This document shows, piece after piece, positions 44,364 to 54,101 of a stretch of 64,000 nt of DNA (position 1 is its first letter; every line of letters begins with the position of its first letter). Made by a program: the position numbers and the translations under genes. The notes under the pieces were generated by a model. The model did not search any database, was not told the origin of the DNA, and saw only the letters and a program-made list of their open reading frames with translations. Origin of the DNA: Chryseotalea sp. WA131a (GTDB lineage: Bacteria > Bacteroidota > Bacteroidia > Cytophagales > Cyclobacteriaceae); NCBI GenBank assembly GCA_025370075.1, contig CP073016.1, forward strand, positions 620,001 through 684,000. Reading direction: 5' to 3'.

Positions 44364-45467
44364 TTAGAGATAACTTATAGGATTTGTGTTCGATTTAGAA
44401 AAAGTGGTTGTAAAAGTAGTAAAATTTTTGCTTAAAACCTCTGTCAATAACTGTTTCGTAAACTGTTCGGTTTCATAGTGGCCAATATCAGCCACGATAA
44501 TTTTATGGTCGGCATCGAAGAATTCGTGGTATTTAAAATCGGCCGAGACAAAAACATCCGCCCCAGCGGCAATGGCTTGTGGAAGCAAGAAACTGCCGGC
44601 CCCACCACACACGGCCACCCGCTTTATTTTTCTATCCGTTAGTTGCGTATGGCGAATGCATTTTGCGTTCATCTTTGCTTTTAAACCATTTAAAAACTCC
44701 ATTGGTTCAAGAGGTATTTCCAAATCGCCCACCATACCAGCCCCCACCTCTTGGTTTTCGTTTTCCAATCGACTCAGGTAATAGGCTACTTCCTCGTAAG
44801 GATGCGACTGATGCAACGCACCGAGCACTGAGGTTTTCATTGGCTCGGGTAAAATCATTTCTATCCTTGTTTCTTCCACCCGCTCCAATTCACCTTTTTT
44901 GCCAATGGCAGGATTAGATTTTTCATTTGGTAAAAATGTGCCTTCGCCCATCACTTGAAAACTACAGTTTGAATAGTTGCCAATGTTTCCGGCCCCGGCC
45001 GCATGCAATGCCTCAATTACTTTCTCTTTATTTTTAGTGGGCACAAAAGTGGTAAGTTTTAGAAGCGTGTTAGGTTTTGATGCCAATACCCTTGTATTTT
45101 TTAACCCAATGATGTCAGCAATTTTTCTATTTACGCCCCAATCTACGTTATCTAAATTAGTATGGATGGCGTATATGCCGATGTCATTTTTTATCGCCTT
45201 GATAATGGTGCGCTCCACATAGTTTTGTCCGGTGAGTTTTTTTAAACCTTTGAATAAGATAGGGTGGTGGGCCACAATCAAGTTGCAGCGATTGGCGATG
45301 GCTTCGGCTACAATAGTTTCCAGGCAATCCAGCGTAACCAAAATGCCGGTTACTTCTGCAAAAGGGTTTCCTACAATCAAACCACTGTTATCATAGCTTT
45401 CTTGATAGGCTTTGGGTGCCAAGGCTTCTAAATAGTGCGTTACGTCTTTAATGGTTGTGGTTGCCAT
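44364..45467 (-). CDS. Nif3-like dinuclear metal centre protein
   Basis: 367 residues of the YqfO/Nif3 family. Metal ligands: NLIVAHHPILFKGL (HH), HTNLDN (H and D) and the later DIGHYETE (H and E). A CutA-like insert (about 130-235) divides the domain, common in the longer members. It forms a hexameric ring; a function in GTP cyclohydrolase 1-like chemistry has been proposed but is not settled. The neighbouring coiled-coil gene follows by three bases. Confidence 0.93.
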   Translation of the reverse strand: MATTTIKDVTHYLEALAPKAYQESYDNSGLIVGNPFAEVTGILVTLDCLETIVAEAIANRCNLIVAHHPILFKGLKKLTGQNYVERTIIKAIKNDIGIYAIHTNLDNVDWGVNRKIADIIGLKNTRVLASKPNTLLKLTTFVPTKNKEKVIEALHAAGAGNIGNYSNCSFQVMGEGTFLPNEKSNPAIGKKGELERVEETRIEMILPEPMKTSVLGALHQSHPYEEVAYYLSRLENENQEVGAGMVGDLEIPLEPMEFLNGLKAKMNAKCIRHTQLTDRKIKRVAVCGGAGSFLLPQAIAAGADVFVSADFKYHEFFDADHKIIVADIGHYETEQFTKQLLTEVLSKNFTTFTTTFSKSNTNPISYL

Positions 45468-45483
45468 TGTTTGCTTATTTTTG
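45455..45483 (+). promoter_or_regulatory. Probable promoter of lpxK
   Basis: TTG at 45455-45457 and TATTTTTG at 45476-45483 are 18 bases apart, within the first codons of the divergent Nif3-like gene. lpxK starts 37 bases after the -7 element. Confidence 0.5.
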
Positions 45484-45520
45484 GAATTCTAAAAGTAGCG
45501 AAAGTAAGCATTACCAAATC

Positions 45521-46579
45521 ATGCCGTTTTTGAAATTGATTTTTTGGCCTTTTGCGGCACTGTATAACCTTGTAATGAAGGTGCGCAATCATCTATACGA
45601 TATTGGGCACAAGCCTTCATTTGAATTTGAGTCGGTGGTCATCAGTGTGGGCAATTTAAATGTGGGGGGATCGGGCAAAACCCCCATGATCGAATACTTG
45701 GTAAGGCTGCTGAAAGATCGATACAAGCTTGCCGTGCTTAGCCGTGGCTATGGTCGCAAAACGAAAGGGTTTCGAGTTGCCCAACAGGCAGATGATGCAA
45801 CTACGTTGGGTGATGAACCCTATCAATATTTTTTGAAATTTGGAAAAGAAGTGATGGTGGCAGTTGGCGAAGAGCGTGCGTTGGCCATTTCTACATTGCT
45901 CAACGAAGCAGAGCCACCCCAAGTGATTTTATTGGACGATGCTTTTCAACATCGCTCGGTGGTTCCACAATTATCAATTTTGCTCACCGATTTTTCAAAA
46001 CCTTTTTATGAAGATCACTTGCTACCGGTTGGGCGTTTGCGCGAGGGCAGGAGTGGGTCAGCTCGTGCAGATGCGATTGTGATAACCAAATGTGCCGGAA
46101 ATGTGGAATCGCGGCTAGCCATCGACCATCAAGTAAAAAATTATGCGGGCGAGAAACCTATTTTTTTCTCGGGTCTCAAATATCGTCCTGCTGTTTCATT
46201 CATTCCTCCGAGCGATATCGGCCGAAAAGTATTGCTGGTGTCGGGCATTGCCAATGCGCAGGCCATGGAAGAGTATGTGGCAGCCCATTTTGAAATGATC
46301 AAGCATATAAAATTTGCAGATCATCACCATTACTCGGCTAATGATGTTGTAAAAATTGAGGAAACTTTTGTAACAGTCAAAGCCGAAGCGATTTTAACAA
46401 CTGAAAAAGATTGGGTAAAACTCAAATCGGAATCATTAGCAGCTCATCTGCACAAAGAAAACTGGTTTTATCTGCCCGTTGAGACCGATTTTATCAATTG
46501 TGGTTCGGAATTTGATGCCATGGTGAACCTTTTGGTGGCCACTCGCCTAGAAGAATTGAGTCAGGTCACAAAAGGATAA
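45521..46579 (+). CDS. lpxK: Tetraacyldisaccharide 4'-kinase
   Basis: 352 residues from the ATG at 45521 (MPFLKLIFWPFAALYN). The membrane-anchored N-terminus is followed by the Walker A ISVGNLNVGGSGKTP, LSRGYGRKT, GDEPYQ and LDDAFQHR motifs, all of the LpxK family. It adds the 4'-phosphate of lipid A from ATP at the inner membrane. It probably forms a unit with the next genes: the porin gene begins about 20 bases after its stop. Confidence 0.96.
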   Translation: MPFLKLIFWPFAALYNLVMKVRNHLYDIGHKPSFEFESVVISVGNLNVGGSGKTPMIEYLVRLLKDRYKLAVLSRGYGRKTKGFRVAQQADDATTLGDEPYQYFLKFGKEVMVAVGEERALAISTLLNEAEPPQVILLDDAFQHRSVVPQLSILLTDFSKPFYEDHLLPVGRLREGRSGSARADAIVITKCAGNVESRLAIDHQVKNYAGEKPIFFSGLKYRPAVSFIPPSDIGRKVLLVSGIANAQAMEEYVAAHFEMIKHIKFADHHHYSANDVVKIEETFVTVKAEAILTTEKDWVKLKSESLAAHLHKENWFYLPVETDFINCGSEFDAMVNLLVATRLEELSQVTKG

Positions 46580-46598
46580 ACAATTACTATTTTTGCAC

Positions 46599-48557
46599 GT
46601 GCGTTTTACGGTAGGTTTGATTTTAATAGGCTGGTGCTTGATAAGCCCTGCATGGGCGCAGAAGCGCGATTCTATCTTAATGAAGAGGCGCATGGTGAAA
46701 ACTCCTCCACCCTCTACCTCTGACGAGCCCAAGAAGCGGACAACTTCCAAAATCATCAACGACTCGGTAAAGACAGTGTATGGCCCCAATACCTCTACTT
46801 GGACTACGGAGACAGAATTGTTTTATAACAAAAAAACCTATCGCCCGCTCGATACCGCGGTAAATAACTTCCACCGCTGGACGATGGTGCAGCGACACAA
46901 CAATCAATATCAAGATTTGGGAAACATGGGCACTGCCCTAAACCCAATTTTTCCGATAGCACCCAGCACGATTGGGTTAACGCCTGGCTTTCGTGCCTAT
47001 GCACCGTATTTTGAAAACACGGAGCCCCGTTATTATGATACCAAATCACCCTTCACACGCATTTATGTGGTGTGGGGTGGAAGTGGCAGGGCCATGACGC
47101 ACATTGAGTTTAGTCGCAACATAAACTCCCGATGGAATTTTGGATTTAACTATCGGCCAATTTTGGTAGAGAAGCAAATTCAACGGCAGTTTGGGGTACG
47201 CCAAACTATCAGTCATTATTACGATGCGTTTACTACGTATCGATCAAAAAAGGAACGCTATTTTTTGGCGTTCAACTATAGGCGCATCCGTCACCAAGTA
47301 AAAGAAAATGGGGGTGTTAAATTAGTAAGTAACGATACCACTTACGCAGATTTTTTTGATCCCGAAGCTAAGCCCTACTGGGCAAATGCCGGAACGGAAG
47401 AACTGCGGCAAGCTATTCACTTCCATCATCATTATAAGCTAGCCAAACCTTTGCAGGTATATCAAACGGTTGACTACAATTTGCAGAATAACTATTTTAA
47501 AATCAGCCCAAGTGATACAGCTACCCGTTACTTCAGAAATATATATATCGATTCGGCACAAACGGACTTAGTTACGTTTCAGTCGTTTCAAAACGAAGTT
47601 GGCATAAAAGGTAATGCAGCATTTTTGTTTTATGATATCTACTTCAAACTACGAACCGTGTCAGCACAAAATGATTTTTTGAGAACGTATGACCCACGCG
47701 CTTCTTTGAGCAGAATAGAGAATTATGTAGGTGGCAGAATTGCTTTAAAGTTTGATAGCTTGAGTGAACTGCGCGCCAATGCAGAATTATTGCTGGATGG
47801 CAATTATAAGTTAGAAGGAATTTTAAATACACCTTGGCTCGATGCCAGTTTGATAAGCGTACTTGCCAAGCCTGGCTATATGCAACAGGTTTATCGTGGC
47901 ATACGAACTTTTTGGTTGAACGACTTTAACAACACATTCACCAACCAACTAAAAGGCAACATCAAAGTAAAATGGGGCAGGCTGTATTTTTCACCTGGGC
48001 TAACGTATAGCGTATTCAACAATTACATTTATTTTACTAAAACACCCGATATTGAACGGCCGCGATTGGAAGTGCTACAGCCCAATCAATCGGCTGGCAT
48101 CCAACAAGTGTTTTCGCCTGAGGTGAATTTGAACATTCGATTTTTTAGAAATTTTTATTTCCGATCACAGGTTATCTACACGCAGCTTTTGCAAAATGAC
48201 GACCAAGCTTTGCGCATACCCCAATGGTTTATCAACGGGCAGTTGGCCTACGAAAAATTCGTGTTTAAAAAAGCGCTACAGATGCAATTAGGCATCGATG
48301 CATTCTATCGCTCCGATTATCAAGCCTTGGGGTATGCGCCCGACATTCAAACCTATTACAATCAAGACACCAATACGGTTAACGAATATTTAGTGGCCGA
48401 TGTTTTTATGAATGCCAAGATTAAACGCGGACGATTGTTTATAAAGTATCACAATGTTGGTCGGCTCTTTCAACCGCCAGGCTATATGTTAACCTATGGC
48501 TACCCGGCCGTGCCCAACGTGATTGATTTTGGTTTTGAGTTATTGCTTTTTGATTAA
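46599..48557 (+). CDS. Putative porin (Porin_10 family)
   Basis: 652 residues with a signal peptide (MRFTVGLILIGWCLISPAWAQ); GTG at 46599 is preferred, with TTG at 46593 as an alternative. The NNFHRWTMVQRHNNQYQDLGNMGTALNPIF segment is the hallmark of the Bacteroidetes putative porin family, followed by many amphipathic strands. It would form a large outer-membrane barrel. It overlaps the following miaE gene by one base. Confidence 0.88.
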   Translation: MRFTVGLILIGWCLISPAWAQKRDSILMKRRMVKTPPPSTSDEPKKRTTSKIINDSVKTVYGPNTSTWTTETELFYNKKTYRPLDTAVNNFHRWTMVQRHNNQYQDLGNMGTALNPIFPIAPSTIGLTPGFRAYAPYFENTEPRYYDTKSPFTRIYVVWGGSGRAMTHIEFSRNINSRWNFGFNYRPILVEKQIQRQFGVRQTISHYYDAFTTYRSKKERYFLAFNYRRIRHQVKENGGVKLVSNDTTYADFFDPEAKPYWANAGTEELRQAIHFHHHYKLAKPLQVYQTVDYNLQNNYFKISPSDTATRYFRNIYIDSAQTDLVTFQSFQNEVGIKGNAAFLFYDIYFKLRTVSAQNDFLRTYDPRASLSRIENYVGGRIALKFDSLSELRANAELLLDGNYKLEGILNTPWLDASLISVLAKPGYMQQVYRGIRTFWLNDFNNTFTNQLKGNIKVKWGRLYFSPGLTYSVFNNYIYFTKTPDIERPRLEVLQPNQSAGIQQVFSPEVNLNIRFFRNFYFRSQVIYTQLLQNDDQALRIPQWFINGQLAYEKFVFKKALQMQLGIDAFYRSDYQALGYAPDIQTYYNQDTNTVNEYLVADVFMNAKIKRGRLFIKYHNVGRLFQPPGYMLTYGYPAVPNVIDFGFELLLFD

Positions 48558-49159
48558 TGGAACAGATCGATAAACATGTGCTTGGCCTTGCCTTGCCCAC
48601 CGATCCGCGTTGGGTTGATATTGCCGCCATGCAACTGCAAGACATTTTGATAGATCACGCATATTGCGAGCAAAAGGCAGCGTCTGCATGTATATCATTG
48701 ATTGTTCAATATCCTGAAAAAGAGAAATTAGTGGAGACACTCACTCCGGTAGTGACAGAGGAGTGGAGCCATTTTGAGCGCGTGCTGGCAGAGATGAAAA
48801 AGCGCGGTTATGCGATGGGTTTTGCTCGAAAAGATGAGTATGTTGAACGACTGAGTGCGGTATTGAAAAAAGGTGGCAACCGCGAGCAGCAGCTATTGGA
48901 GAAATTGTTGATGTGTGCCTTGATTGAGGCACGCAGTTGCGAGCGATTTCGTTTGCTTTCCAAACAAATTGAGGATGAGGGCTTGCGCCATTTTTATTAT
49001 GAACTAATGGTTTCGGAGGCAGGCCATTACAAAAATTTTCTGACATTGGCAAAAGAATACAACGAACCGAAGGAAGTAGAAAAACGCTGGCGCGAATTGC
49101 TGCACCAAGAAGGAGAGATTGTCAAGGGTTTAGCTGTACGGGCAGATCGGATGCATTAA
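48557..49159 (+). CDS. miaE: tRNA-(ms2io6A) hydroxylase
   Basis: 200 residues, ferritin-like di-iron protein. The metal ligands are spread in the usual way: DHAYCEQKAA, EEWSHFERVL (ExxH), ALIEARSCERF and EAGHYKNF (ExxH). MiaE hydroxylates the isopentenyl group of ms2i6A37 in some tRNAs. The start overlaps the porin stop (TAATGG). The bacterium should therefore also carry MiaA and MiaB. Confidence 0.93.
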   Translation: MEQIDKHVLGLALPTDPRWVDIAAMQLQDILIDHAYCEQKAASACISLIVQYPEKEKLVETLTPVVTEEWSHFERVLAEMKKRGYAMGFARKDEYVERLSAVLKKGGNREQQLLEKLLMCALIEARSCERFRLLSKQIEDEGLRHFYYELMVSEAGHYKNFLTLAKEYNEPKEVEKRWRELLHQEGEIVKGLAVRADRMH

Positions 49160-49369
49160 TAGTTCCATATTTTTCCTTATCAACACATCGATCAATCCTT
49201 GTAGAAATTTTTGCTATCAGTTGGGTAGTAGTTGAGTTATCATATTTAAAATGCAGTGGGTTGACACCGGGCCGCACTATTTATTTTATAAAATATATGC
49301 TTATAGAATGCCCTTGCTACTTCATTGATTTCAAGCAACGCATTGAGTAGGCCATGGTTTATTAAAATT

Positions 49370-49409
49370 AAAGCCATGCACGTTAACAAAATTGTTTGTG
49401 CATGGCTTT
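49370..49409 (-). terminator. Probable terminator of the aconitase gene
   Basis: AAAGCCATGCAC and GTGCATGGCTTT form a 12-pair stem with a 16-base loop, 15 bases after the aconitase stop; on the minus strand AATTTTAAT follows. Confidence 0.7.
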
Positions 49410-49423
49410 GGGATTATGAGAGA

Positions 49424-51913
49424 CTATTTGCTCTTCTTAGAAGATTTCTTGGCTGATTTTTTGACTGTTTTTTGATTCTTTTTTACAGCTTTCTTCGCAG
49501 TTTTAGCAACCACTTTCTTGGTAGCTTTCTTCGCTGCTTTTTTGGCTACTTTCTTGACTACCTTTTTAACTGCCTTCTTCGCCACGGCCTTTTTAGGGAC
49601 AGGTTTTGCCTTCTTCACCGCCTTTTTAGCAACGGGTTTTGCCGGTGATGAATTTTTGTTTTTGCCCATCGCATTCAATGCCGAACCAGCCTTAAACCAA
49701 TCAATCTGATTTTTATTGTAAGTATGGTTTACAGTAATGCGCTCTTCCACACCGTTGATGTGATGGATCACCAATGTCAGTGGCTTGTCGGGCGAGAAAG
49801 TGGTAAGACCTACAATGTCGAAGCGATCGTCTTCCAATATTTTATTGTAGTCTTCTTTATTGGCAAACGTAAGCGCCAGCATCCCTTGCTTTTTCAAGTT
49901 GGTTTCGTGAATGCGCGCAAATGATTTTACCAAAATAGCCCGAACACCCAAGTGGCGTGGCTCCATGGCTGCATGTTCGCGCGATGAGCCTTCTCCGTAA
50001 TTTTCGTCACCTACCACAATCGAACCAATGTTGTGCGCTTTATAATCGCGTTGCACTTTTGGCACTTCATCGTAGTGGCCACTCAACCCATTGCGCACAC
50101 TGTTTATTTTTTCGTTGTAGAAATTGGTAGCGCCAATCAATAAGTTATTGGAGATGTTATCTAAATGCCCACGGTACTTTAACCATTTGCCGGCCATCGA
50201 AATATGATCGGTAGTACATTTGCCCTTTGCTTTGATGAGCAAACGTAAATTTTTCAAATCCGTCCCTTCCCATGCCTTGAAGGGTTCTAAGAGTTGCAAG
50301 CGGTCAGAATCGTGGCTCACAACCACCTGCACCTTGCTCCCATCTTTTGCGGGTGCTAAGTAACCGGGATCTTTTACATCAAAACCTTTAGGGGGCAGTT
50401 CATTTCCCGTTGGCGGATCTAATTTCACTTTTTCTCCACGCTCGTTGGTCAAGTAATCGGTCAGCGGGTTGAAATTCAAATCGCCTGCAATGGCGATAGC
50501 AGTTACCAACTCAGGCGATCCCACAAAGGCAAACGTGTTGGGGTTGCCATCGTTTCGTGATTGAAAATTTCTATTGAACGAGTGAACGATGGTGTTTTTT
50601 TCTTGCTTATCAGAGCCGGTGCGGTTCCACATGCCAATGCAAGGACCGCACGCGTTGGCAAACACTTTGGCACCTATTTTATCAAACGTGTCGATGAATC
50701 CATCGCGCTCAATGGTGTAGCGAACTTGTTCTGAACCCGGTGTGATGGTAAACTCCGCTTTTGTCTTCAATCCTTTATCGGCCACTTGCTTTGCCAAACT
50801 TGCCGCACGCGAAATGTCTTCGTACGATGAATTGGTGCACGAGCCAATCAACCCAACCTCTACTTTGGTAGGCCAACCGTTTTTAGCAGCTTCTTCTTTC
50901 ATTTTTGAAATAGGAGTAGCCAAATCAGGTGTGAACGGGCCATTCAAATATGGCTCGAGCGATGACAAATCGATTTCAATAATTTGATCAAAATATTTTT
51001 CTGGATTTTGATAGACTTCAGGGTCGGCCGTCAGATGTTCTTTTATCTTGTTGGCCATTTTCGCTACTTCGGCACGTCCGGTAGAAATCAAGTAGCGCTC
51101 CATCGATTCATCGTAACCAAAAGTTGAAGTGGTGGCACCAATCTCTGCACCCATGTTACAGATAGTGCCTTTTCCAGTACAACTCATGGAGGTTGCACCT
51201 TCGCCAAAATACTCTACAATGGCACCCGTGCCACCTTTTACTGTTAGAATTCCCGCCACTTTTAAAATCACATCTTTGGCAGACGTCCAGCCATTAAGTT
51301 TGCCCGTCAACTTTACACCAATCAGCTTAGGAAATTTTAACTCCCATGCCATACCAGCCATTACATCCACCGCATCAGCACCCCCTACACCAATTGCCAC
51401 CATACCCAGACCTCCAGCATTTACGGTGTGCGAGTCGGTTCCAATCATCATACCGCCAGGGAAAGCGTAATTCTCTAGCACTACTTGGTGAATAATGCCC
51501 GCACCGGGTCTCCAAAAACCGATGCCATACTTATTGGAAACGGAGGCTAAGAAATCAAAAACCTCTTTGCTCTCTTTGTTGGCATGTGTCAAGTCATCAC
51601 CTGCCCCGGTTTTGGCCACAATCAAATGATCGCAATGCACCGTAGAAGGCACGGCTACCTTGGGGCGGCCAGCCGACATAAATTGGAGTAGTGCCATTTG
51701 AGCAGTGGCATCTTGCATTGCCACGCGGTCGGGGGCAAAATCGACATACGACTTGCCACGACCGAAGTTCTCCAACGGCTGGTCTTTGTATAAGTGTGAG
51801 TACAATATTTTTTCAGAAAGTGTGAGCGGTTTGCCCACCATTTTTCTGGCTTTGGCTATACGGGCAGGGAAAGCCGCATATAGGGCGCGAATCATGTCTA
51901 AATCGAATACCAT
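49424..51913 (-). CDS. acnA: Aconitate hydratase with a lysine-rich histone-H1-like C-terminal tail
   Basis: 829 residues. Up to about residue 750 it is a normal monomeric aconitase of the TCA cycle, with iron-sulfur cysteines in GSCTNSSYED and NACGPCIGMW and the FVGSPELVTA, GEGSSREHAAMEPRH blocks. Then a 79-residue tail follows in frame: repeats of AKKAVKK/VAKKAAKK, about 35 lysines, alanine, valine and proline, no acidic residues. This resembles bacterial histone H1-like proteins. No frameshift is seen at the join. The tail could bind nucleic acid; this is inference. Confidence 0.95.
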   Translation of the reverse strand: MVFDLDMIRALYAAFPARIAKARKMVGKPLTLSEKILYSHLYKDQPLENFGRGKSYVDFAPDRVAMQDATAQMALLQFMSAGRPKVAVPSTVHCDHLIVAKTGAGDDLTHANKESKEVFDFLASVSNKYGIGFWRPGAGIIHQVVLENYAFPGGMMIGTDSHTVNAGGLGMVAIGVGGADAVDVMAGMAWELKFPKLIGVKLTGKLNGWTSAKDVILKVAGILTVKGGTGAIVEYFGEGATSMSCTGKGTICNMGAEIGATTSTFGYDESMERYLISTGRAEVAKMANKIKEHLTADPEVYQNPEKYFDQIIEIDLSSLEPYLNGPFTPDLATPISKMKEEAAKNGWPTKVEVGLIGSCTNSSYEDISRAASLAKQVADKGLKTKAEFTITPGSEQVRYTIERDGFIDTFDKIGAKVFANACGPCIGMWNRTGSDKQEKNTIVHSFNRNFQSRNDGNPNTFAFVGSPELVTAIAIAGDLNFNPLTDYLTNERGEKVKLDPPTGNELPPKGFDVKDPGYLAPAKDGSKVQVVVSHDSDRLQLLEPFKAWEGTDLKNLRLLIKAKGKCTTDHISMAGKWLKYRGHLDNISNNLLIGATNFYNEKINSVRNGLSGHYDEVPKVQRDYKAHNIGSIVVGDENYGEGSSREHAAMEPRHLGVRAILVKSFARIHETNLKKQGMLALTFANKEDYNKILEDDRFDIVGLTTFSPDKPLTLVIHHINGVEERITVNHTYNKNQIDWFKAGSALNAMGKNKNSSPAKPVAKKAVKKAKPVPKKAVAKKAVKKVVKKVAKKAAKKATKKVVAKTAKKAVKKNQKTVKKSAKKSSKKSK

Positions 51914-52302
51914 AGTTTTGTGAATGTTTAAACTGCCAAACTACAAATTTTTGACAGCAACAACAGGAAAAAGTCTGTTTTTTAGGTTGTTTCTCAAGGA
52001 TTTTTTACGGAGTGAAGTTCACAAGTAAAAACGGATGTTACTCATGGGTTTATTTTTTGCATTCACAGAAGCACACAGATTTTATTAATTATCATACTCA
52101 TCCGATACTTTCATAAAAAATTATCAATAGCCAATAGTGTCTTGAGCATTTGGTAGAAATTGCAAATAAGTGACCCCTTTTGGTGATAAGAGTTTTAAGT
52201 TCAGCCAAGCTAGCAATACCAAAGTATTTCCACCCTAGCAAAAAAAAATTCGATAAACCCATAAATTAGCCCTATCTTTATACCAGTTTATTTTAAAGGA
52301 TT
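51914..52302. other. Intergenic region between aconitase and sigma factor genes
   Basis: No gene found. Near the aconitase start a minus-strand TTG and a TAGTTTG (plus 51937-51943) could be a weak promoter. A TATCTTTA lies upstream of the sigma factor gene. The rest shows no clear structure. Confidence 0.35.
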
Positions 52303-52917
52303 TTGAATCAATCACAAGCCATTGTTCTCTACCAGCCGATGTTGCACAACATTGCTTATAACTTGCTTCGCTGCAAAGCTGACGCAGAAGACATTGTGCA
52401 AGACACTTTTGTTAAATGGTTGAGCATCGACCACAGCAAGATTCAAAACACAAAAGCCTATTTGATAAAAGCCGTTACCAATAATTGCCTCAACCATCTT
52501 AATTCATTAAAGAAGAAAAAAGAAGAGTATTGGGATTCGATTATGCTGTCGGAGCTGGTGGTAAAATTCAAAGAATCTGATTTTGCCCATATCGATTTTG
52601 AAAAAGAGTTGGCGACCGCTTTTAAAGTGATTCAGAGCAAGTTAGAGCCTTTGGAACGCGCCACCTATTTGCTCAAAGAAGTTTTCAATTTTGATTACGA
52701 TGCCATTCAAAAAGTGTTAGATAAAAAGGCCGACCATTGCCGACAGTTGTTTTGCCGTGCTAAGAAAAAATTGAACGATACTTCTTTTACACCCAACTTG
52801 CCCGAAACCTCTCATTTGTTTGACAGCTTTAAAAATGCTTGTACTATCGATAACGCCAACGAGTTCATACAGCACCTCAGACACGACATTTCCGAGGCGT
52901 TTAGCTCTAAAAAGTAA
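52303..52917 (+). CDS. ECF-type RNA polymerase sigma factor
   Basis: 204 residues from a TTG at 52303. Region 2 shows YNLLRCKADAEDIVQDTFVKWL, with the usual acidic patch, and region 4 is LEPLERATYLLKEVFNFDYDAIQKVLDKKADHCRQLFCRAKKKL. A short C-terminal extension follows. No anti-sigma gene is next to it: the downstream gene is a desaturase about 100 bases away, which may or may not be its target. Confidence 0.9.
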   Translation: MNQSQAIVLYQPMLHNIAYNLLRCKADAEDIVQDTFVKWLSIDHSKIQNTKAYLIKAVTNNCLNHLNSLKKKKEEYWDSIMLSELVVKFKESDFAHIDFEKELATAFKVIQSKLEPLERATYLLKEVFNFDYDAIQKVLDKKADHCRQLFCRAKKKLNDTSFTPNLPETSHLFDSFKNACTIDNANEFIQHLRHDISEAFSSKK

Positions 52918-53023
52918 TTTTTTTTAGGTTTTTTGTCACAAAACTAAGTATGGGTTGTCTTACAGTTAATGGCCTTAACTAGGCTTAAAATCGTATTTTT
53001 TGTCTATAAACCTAACTTAACAA

Positions 53024-53794
53024 ATGAAAGAAGTACTTATTTTTTTTGTGGCGCATTGGTATCTCTCTCTCTTTTTCCAAACTTTTTTCTTGCATCGGTA
53101 TGCTGCACACAAGGCATTTACCATGAGCAAGACAACCGAAAAAGTTTTCTTTGTACTGACCTGGCTTTTCCAAGGCTCTAATTATTTGAGCCCATTTGGT
53201 TATGGAGTGATGCATCGTATGCACCACGCCTTTGCCGATACCGAAAACGATCCACATTCACCCAAATACGATGAAACAATTTGGAACATGATGTGGAAAA
53301 CTAAAACGATTTACTCAGCCATTGCGAGTGGTAAAGAAGTACCGGAAGCTCGCTTTACTGAAGGTGTTCCACGTTGGGATTCGTTTGACAAATTTGCTCG
53401 TAGCTGGCCATCTAGATTATTTTGGGGAACCGTCTACTTTGCTTTCTATTGGCAGTTTGCTACGGTTTGGTGGTTGTGGTTATTGTTGCCGATGCAATGG
53501 TTGTTCAGCCCAATACATGGAGCGATCATCAACTGGTTTGCACACAAGTATGGTTACCGCAATTTTGAAGTAGGCGATACCTCTCGAAATTTTTTGCCAG
53601 TGGATGTATTGATGATGGGCGAAAGTTATCACAACAACCACCACAAGTATGGTTCACGTGCTAACTTTGGTGGCATTCGTTGGCATGAGTTGGATCCTAC
53701 TTATATTGTTATTCGTATTCTTGATAAGTTGAAAATTGTACGATTGGTAGAACAAAAGCAGGTTAGCTTTGAACGAGTGAGAAAGGCGGCTTAA
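53024..53794 (+). CDS. Acyl-CoA / fatty acid desaturase
   Basis: 256 residues, four or so membrane segments, and the three histidine boxes of the delta-9-type family: HRYAAH, HRMHH and ESYHNNHH. It makes double bonds in membrane lipid acyl chains using di-iron and oxygen. It has its own terminator. The sigma factor gene upstream raises the possibility of stress or cold control. Confidence 0.93.
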   Translation: MKEVLIFFVAHWYLSLFFQTFFLHRYAAHKAFTMSKTTEKVFFVLTWLFQGSNYLSPFGYGVMHRMHHAFADTENDPHSPKYDETIWNMMWKTKTIYSAIASGKEVPEARFTEGVPRWDSFDKFARSWPSRLFWGTVYFAFYWQFATVWWLWLLLPMQWLFSPIHGAIINWFAHKYGYRNFEVGDTSRNFLPVDVLMMGESYHNNHHKYGSRANFGGIRWHELDPTYIVIRILDKLKIVRLVEQKQVSFERVRKAA

Positions 53795-53811
53795 CCGATT
53801 TGTTGGTTTTA

Positions 53812-53844
53812 ATAAAAAAAATCCACGAAAGTGGATTTTTTTTT
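53812..53844 (+). terminator. Terminator after the desaturase gene
   Basis: AATCCAC and GTGGATT pair around a GAAA loop with seven As before and eight Ts after. Confidence 0.9.
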
Positions 53845-54101
53845 AATGTCATTTGTGGCAAACTTCGATTTGATGTTGATTGATCTATCTGCATGGCGGC
53901 AGGTCTGCCCGCTTGGTTACCCGTGAAGGCTGTCTGCCAAGGGCCATTAGCAGTAGCGCTGTAACCATCTTTCAGTAGTATCCAATCCAATCCTTTTTTT
54001 GTGGCCTCTTCAACTACAAAGTCCTTGAAGCCCGGCTGACCAAAACTTACACGAACAGCCCTACAACACAACCATAACCAATACCATTCGATCCATCGTC
54101 A
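53845..54101. other. Region without a supported gene, downstream of the desaturase terminator
   Basis: A 102-codon minus-strand frame (53763-54071) crosses the terminator and overlaps the end of the desaturase gene, so it is probably not a gene. Its upstream part (SFGQPGFKDFVVEEATKKG) has a protein-like look and may be a fragment. A hairpin-like GCGGCAG/CTGCCCGC lies near 53895-53912. Confidence 0.25.

Noticed and set aside
53763..54071. 102-codon minus-strand frame
   Set aside because: It crosses a strong terminator and overlaps the end of the desaturase gene; no domain recognised.
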